Program-made: the position numbers and the translations under genes
Part shown: in pieces, positions 6,150 to 8,303 of the stretch
Layout: each line of letters opens with the position of its first letter
How positions within the stretch are numbered: position 1 is the first letter of the stretch
The notes under the pieces: model-generated
Told to the model about the DNA's origin: nothing
Database searches by the model: none
The model's input: the letters and a program-made list of their open reading frames with translations, nothing else
From: Candidatus Izemoplasmatales bacterium
GTDB taxonomy: Bacteria; Bacillota_I; Bacilli_A; Izemoplasmatales; Hujiaoplasmataceae
Direction: 5' to 3'
NCBI GenBank assembly: GCA_028691335.1
Contig: JAQUZK010000051.1
Span: 1-8,303 of the forward strand
DNA: 8,303 bases

Positions 6150-6542
6150 TTATTCAAATTCAACAATTAGATTAACTTGAGCAGAACGTGAAACAAGTTC
6201 ATGAATTGAACAATACTTCGTTCCTAACTCAGCAGCTTTTTTAAGTTTTTCTTGGTCACTAGGATTTTTGATTATCATCTTCATATCTACAACCTCAATT
6301 ATTTTCGAATCTGGATTGTTTTTCGCTCCTGAAACTTCAATTTTCGCACTTTCAAATTGTAGTCTCATTTTTAAAGCTACTGACAAAAATGTTGCATAAA
6401 AACAAGAACCTATAGCTCCGAAAAATAAATGGTAAGGATAAAGACCATCATCTTGATCTCCTAGTTTACTAACCCCTGTTGGAGAATATAAGTCCCCTTT
6501 AAAATCCATATCCCAGTTTAAAACTACTTTATCATATGCCAT
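6150..6542 (-). CDS. OsmC/Ohr family protein (peroxide or thiol stress)
   Basis: A 130-residue cytoplasmic protein of the OsmC/Ohr family. Members reduce organic hydroperoxides or other reactive species with two cysteines, re-reduced by dithiol partners. Both family cysteines are in place: Cys47 in FGAIGSCFYA at the start of the central helix, and Cys111 in TKYCSIHELV. The segment YPYHLFFGAIGSC matches the usual P.ELLLAALGSC-like region with changes. It lacks the longer N-terminal strands of classical Ohr, resembling the short YhfA-like group, so the natural substrate is uncertain. The start is supported by AGAGGTGAT about 4 nt before the ATG. It has its own promoter and terminator and is divergent from arcB. 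The thioredoxin-like gene 1.2 kb away is a conceivable but unproven partner. Confidence 0.88.
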   Translation of the reverse strand: MAYDKVVLNWDMDFKGDLYSPTGVSKLGDQDDGLYPYHLFFGAIGSCFYATFLSVALKMRLQFESAKIEVSGAKNNPDSKIIEVVDMKMIIKNPSDQEKLKKAAELGTKYCSIHELVSRSAQVNLIVEFE

Positions 6543-6592
6543 TTTATCACCTCTAGTAAAAATTATACTATATATCCTAAATAAATCATAAT

Positions 6593-6621
6593 ATTATAAT
6601 TCTAAAACTGATATGTAACAA
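6593..6621 (-). promoter_or_regulatory. Promoter of the osmC-like gene
   Basis: On the minus strand: -35 TTGTTA (6621-6616), a 17-nt spacer and -10 TATAAT (6598-6593), the same hexamers and spacing as proposed for the rlmL-like gene. A second TATAAT at 6567-6562, nearer the gene, has no good -35. The predicted start near 6586 gives a leader of about 44 nt. No clear operator (PerR- or OhrR-like) is recognisable. Confidence 0.62.
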
Positions 6622-6638
6622 ATTAAAGTATTTAGGTG

Positions 6639-6667
6639 TTTATTTGTAAGCGCTTTAGTGTTATAAT
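6639..6667 (+). promoter_or_regulatory. Extended -10 promoter of the arcB-arcC operon
   Basis: TGTTATAAT (6659-6667) is a perfect extended -10. The hexamer 17 nt upstream, TTTATT (6639-6644), is a poor -35. The predicted start is near 6674, leaving a leader of about 53 nt that contains a run of nine or more T and ends in AGGAGG (6713-6718). The spacer is occupied by a cre-like box (6645-6658). Confidence 0.7.
6645..6658 (+). promoter_or_regulatory. cre-like catabolite-response (CcpA) box in the arcB promoter
   Basis: TGTAAGCGCTTTAG matches 12 of 14 positions of the cre consensus TGWNANCGNTNWCA; the last two bases differ. It is built on the perfect 8-bp palindrome AAGCGCTT, a rare GC-containing word in this AT-rich gap. 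It lies immediately upstream of the extended -10, where a bound CcpA would repress. CcpA control of arginine deiminase operons is known in several Firmicutes. It also lies upstream of the divergent osmC promoter. Confidence 0.65.
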
Positions 6668-6726
6668 TTAAATAGGTATTTTTTTTTGGAAAAATTATGA
6701 AATATATATTTTAGGAGGTTTTTATT

Positions 6727-7728
6727 GTGAAACAAAATTTTTACGGTAGAAGTTTTTTAACTTTGCTAGATTATACTAAAGAGGAGATTCAAGAACTTTT
6801 AAGTATATCCGCAAAATTAAAAGCTAAGAAACACGCTGGGTTGGAATGTTTACCTCTAAAAGGGAAGAATGTTGTTCTTCTTTTTGAAAAAGATTCAACA
6901 AGAACAAGATGCGCTTTTCAAGTTGGCGCTAATGATTTAGGCATGAATGTTACCTATCTTGGCCCTACAGGGTCCCAAATGGGGAAAAAAGAAAGTATTA
7001 AAGATACCGCTAGAGTTTTAGGTAGAATGTATGATGGAATTGAATATCGTGGTTACAAACAAGAAACTGTAGAAATATTAGCTGAATATTCTGGCGTTCC
7101 CGTATGGAACGGCTTAACAGATAAATATCATCCTACTCAAATTCTTGCGGACTTTTTAACAATTATAGAAAAATTCGGACATTTAGAAGGCATCAATTTT
7201 ACTTATTTCGGAGATGCTAGAAATAACATGGGAAATTCTTTAATGATTGGGGCTGCAATTATGGGAATGAACTTCACAGCTTGTGCTCCAAGCGATTTAT
7301 GGCCAAATCAAGAGTTGATTGATAAATGTTATGAACTAGCTCAAAAATCAGGTGCTAAACTGAAATTTACTGAAGATGTATCAGAAGGTGCAAAAGGCGC
7401 AGATGTTATTTATACAGATGTTTGGGTTTCAATGGGTGAGCCAGATTCAGTTTGGAAAGAAAGAATTGAAAAGCTTTCCCCATATCAAGTGAATAGTGAT
7501 ATTATGAAAAAAGCAAATGAAACTGCAATTTTTATGCATTGTTTACCTGCTTTTCATAATAGAGAAACTGTTATTGGTGAAGATATTTACAAAAAATTTG
7601 AAATGGATGCTTTAGAAGTAACTGAAGAAGTTTTTGAATCAAAGAAATCAGTTGTATTTGATGAAGCGGAAAATAGATTACATACTATTAAAGCAGTTAT
7701 GTACGCAACTCTCAAGGAGGAAAAATGA
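6727..7728 (+). CDS. arcB: Catabolic ornithine carbamoyltransferase
   Basis: Ornithine carbamoyltransferase (EC 2.1.3.3), 333 residues, the usual length of the ArcB/ArgF family. Here it most likely runs in the catabolic direction: citrulline plus phosphate gives ornithine plus carbamoyl phosphate. Motifs: carbamoyl-phosphate site STRTR (57-61), GSQMGKKESIKDTARVLGRM (82-101), HPTQ (135-138), GDARNNMGNS (162-171), DVWVSMGE (231-238) and FMHCLPAFH (269-277) with the catalytic Cys272. The HCLPAFH form and overall wording are closest to ArcB of arginine deiminase operons; the SMGE ornithine loop argues against a putrescine carbamoyltransferase. The start is GTG, 8 nt after a perfect AGGAGG (6713-6718). 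Its TGA overlaps the arcC ATG by four bases. No arcA precedes it: the operon begins with arcB. Confidence 0.95.
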   Translation: MKQNFYGRSFLTLLDYTKEEIQELLSISAKLKAKKHAGLECLPLKGKNVVLLFEKDSTRTRCAFQVGANDLGMNVTYLGPTGSQMGKKESIKDTARVLGRMYDGIEYRGYKQETVEILAEYSGVPVWNGLTDKYHPTQILADFLTIIEKFGHLEGINFTYFGDARNNMGNSLMIGAAIMGMNFTACAPSDLWPNQELIDKCYELAQKSGAKLKFTEDVSEGAKGADVIYTDVWVSMGEPDSVWKERIEKLSPYQVNSDIMKKANETAIFMHCLPAFHNRETVIGEDIYKKFEMDALEVTEEVFESKKSVVFDEAENRLHTIKAVMYATLKEEK

Positions 7729-8303
7729 GAAAAATAGTTGTTGCTTTAGGTGGAAATGCTCTCGGACATAATCCTGAAGATCAAATTACAAAAGTTAAAA
7801 AAGCCGTAAAGCCGATTGTGGAACTAGTAGAACAAGGAAATGAAGTTATACTAGCACATGGTAACGGTCCACAAGTAGGTATGATTAATTTATCATTTGA
7901 AATAAGTAGTAAGTATTCAGAAACAAACCCTGATATGCCTTTTCCAGAATGTGGAGCAATGTCACAGGGCTACATTGGGTATCACTTACAAAACGCTTTA
8001 TTAACGGAATTAAAAGATAAAGGCCTTAAACAACAGGTAGCTACTATAGTTACCCAAGTTGAAGTAGATAAAGATGATGAAGCATTTAAAAATCCGACTA
8101 AACCTATTGGTCAGTTTTATGATCTTGAAACAGCTAATATTTTTACTAAAGAAAAAGGATATAAAATGATTGAGGATGCTTCCAGAGGATATAGAAGAGT
8201 AGTAGCTAGCCCCAAGCCAATAAATATAGTTGAATTAGATATAATTAAAACTTTAGTAAAAGCAGACCACTTAGTTATAACTGTTGGTGGCGGTGGAATA
8301 CCA
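7725..8303 (+). CDS. arcC: Carbamate kinase, 3' end beyond the window
   Basis: Carbamate kinase (EC 2.7.2.2) transfers the phosphate of carbamoyl phosphate to ADP, releasing ammonia and CO2 and making ATP; it is the last step of the arginine deiminase pathway. The window shows 193 of an expected 310 or so residues, open to the last base. Motifs: VVALGGNAL (5-13), HGNGPQVG (45-52), AMSQGYIGY (78-86), TQVEVDKDDEAFKNPTKPIG (110-129), GYRRVVASPKP (155-165) and TVGGGGIP (186-193), all diagnostic for ArcC. The ATG overlaps the arcB stop (ATGA), with AAGGAGG (7714-7720) inside the end of arcB, so the two are translationally coupled. Confidence 0.96.
   Translation, partial: MRKIVVALGGNALGHNPEDQITKVKKAVKPIVELVEQGNEVILAHGNGPQVGMINLSFEISSKYSETNPDMPFPECGAMSQGYIGYHLQNALLTELKDKGLKQQVATIVTQVEVDKDDEAFKNPTKPIGQFYDLETANIFTKEKGYKMIEDASRGYRRVVASPKPINIVELDIIKTLVKADHLVITVGGGGIP

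Noticed and set aside
6700..6711. Palindrome AAATATATATTT before the arcB ribosome site
   Set aside because: Short, purely A/T and expected by chance in an AT-rich leader; no recognised site matches.
2766..7728. Use of the Mycoplasma genetic code (TGA as tryptophan)
   Set aside because: TGA ends the transporter gene and arcB at family-typical lengths, and tryptophan residues are encoded by TGG.
1..8303. CRISPR array, tRNA, rRNA, insertion sequence or phage attachment site
   Set aside because: I see no regularly spaced repeats, no tRNA-like cloverleaf, no transposase and no terminal repeats in the window.

Overview
The window is a compact, AT-rich stretch (roughly 30% G+C by eye) from a low-GC Gram-positive-type bacterium. 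Strong Shine-Dalgarno sequences (AGGAGG, GAGGTGAT), sigma-A-like promoters, intrinsic terminators and a cre-like box all point to Firmicutes or to Mollicutes-related lineages that kept the standard code. TGA is a stop here (it ends the transporter gene and arcB) and tryptophan is TGG, so the Mycoplasma/Spiroplasma code is not used. I infer a Bacillota or Acholeplasma/Izemoplasma/Haloplasma-like host; the sequence alone does not settle the genus.

Layout: (1) bases 1-1968 (+) hold the 3' part of a membrane-anchored PAS / degenerate GGDEF / EAL cyclic-di-GMP phosphodiesterase, open at the left edge. (2) Bases 2000-4412 (-) hold a GPH-family sugar transporter with an unusual extracytoplasmic insert, then a two-gene operon of a DUF134 helix-turn-helix protein and a NifX/NifB-like small metal-cluster protein. 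That operon has its own near-consensus promoter with a dyad between -35 and -10. (3) Bases 4563-4898 (+) hold a small thioredoxin-like protein with a hairpin in its leader. (4) Bases 4914-6542 (-) hold an RlmL/YpsC-type THUMP rRNA methyltransferase and an OsmC-family peroxide/thiol protein, each with its own promoter. (5) From 6727 to the right edge (+) lies a catabolic ornithine carbamoyltransferase (arcB) overlapping a carbamate kinase (arcC, cut by the window end). This pair turns citrulline and phosphate into ornithine and ATP, the ATP-yielding half of the arginine deiminase pathway, and a cre-like CcpA box sits inside its promoter.

The genes are mostly independent housekeeping, stress and catabolic units, not one system. 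Transcription units are tightly packed: two intrinsic terminators sit on gene ends, have a stop codon in the loop, and can serve convergent genes in both directions. No rRNA, tRNA, CRISPR array or mobile element is visible, and no intergenic gap exceeds 300 bases (the longest, 6543-6726, is a divergent promoter region). I see no clearly new multi-gene system. The most interesting local signals are the dyad in the DUF134-nifX promoter together with the Cys-rich tail of DUF134, the DxDxDG-bearing insert in the transporter, the AT-rich dyad upstream of the transporter, the hairpin between Shine-Dalgarno and ATG of the thioredoxin gene, and the cre-like box at arcB.
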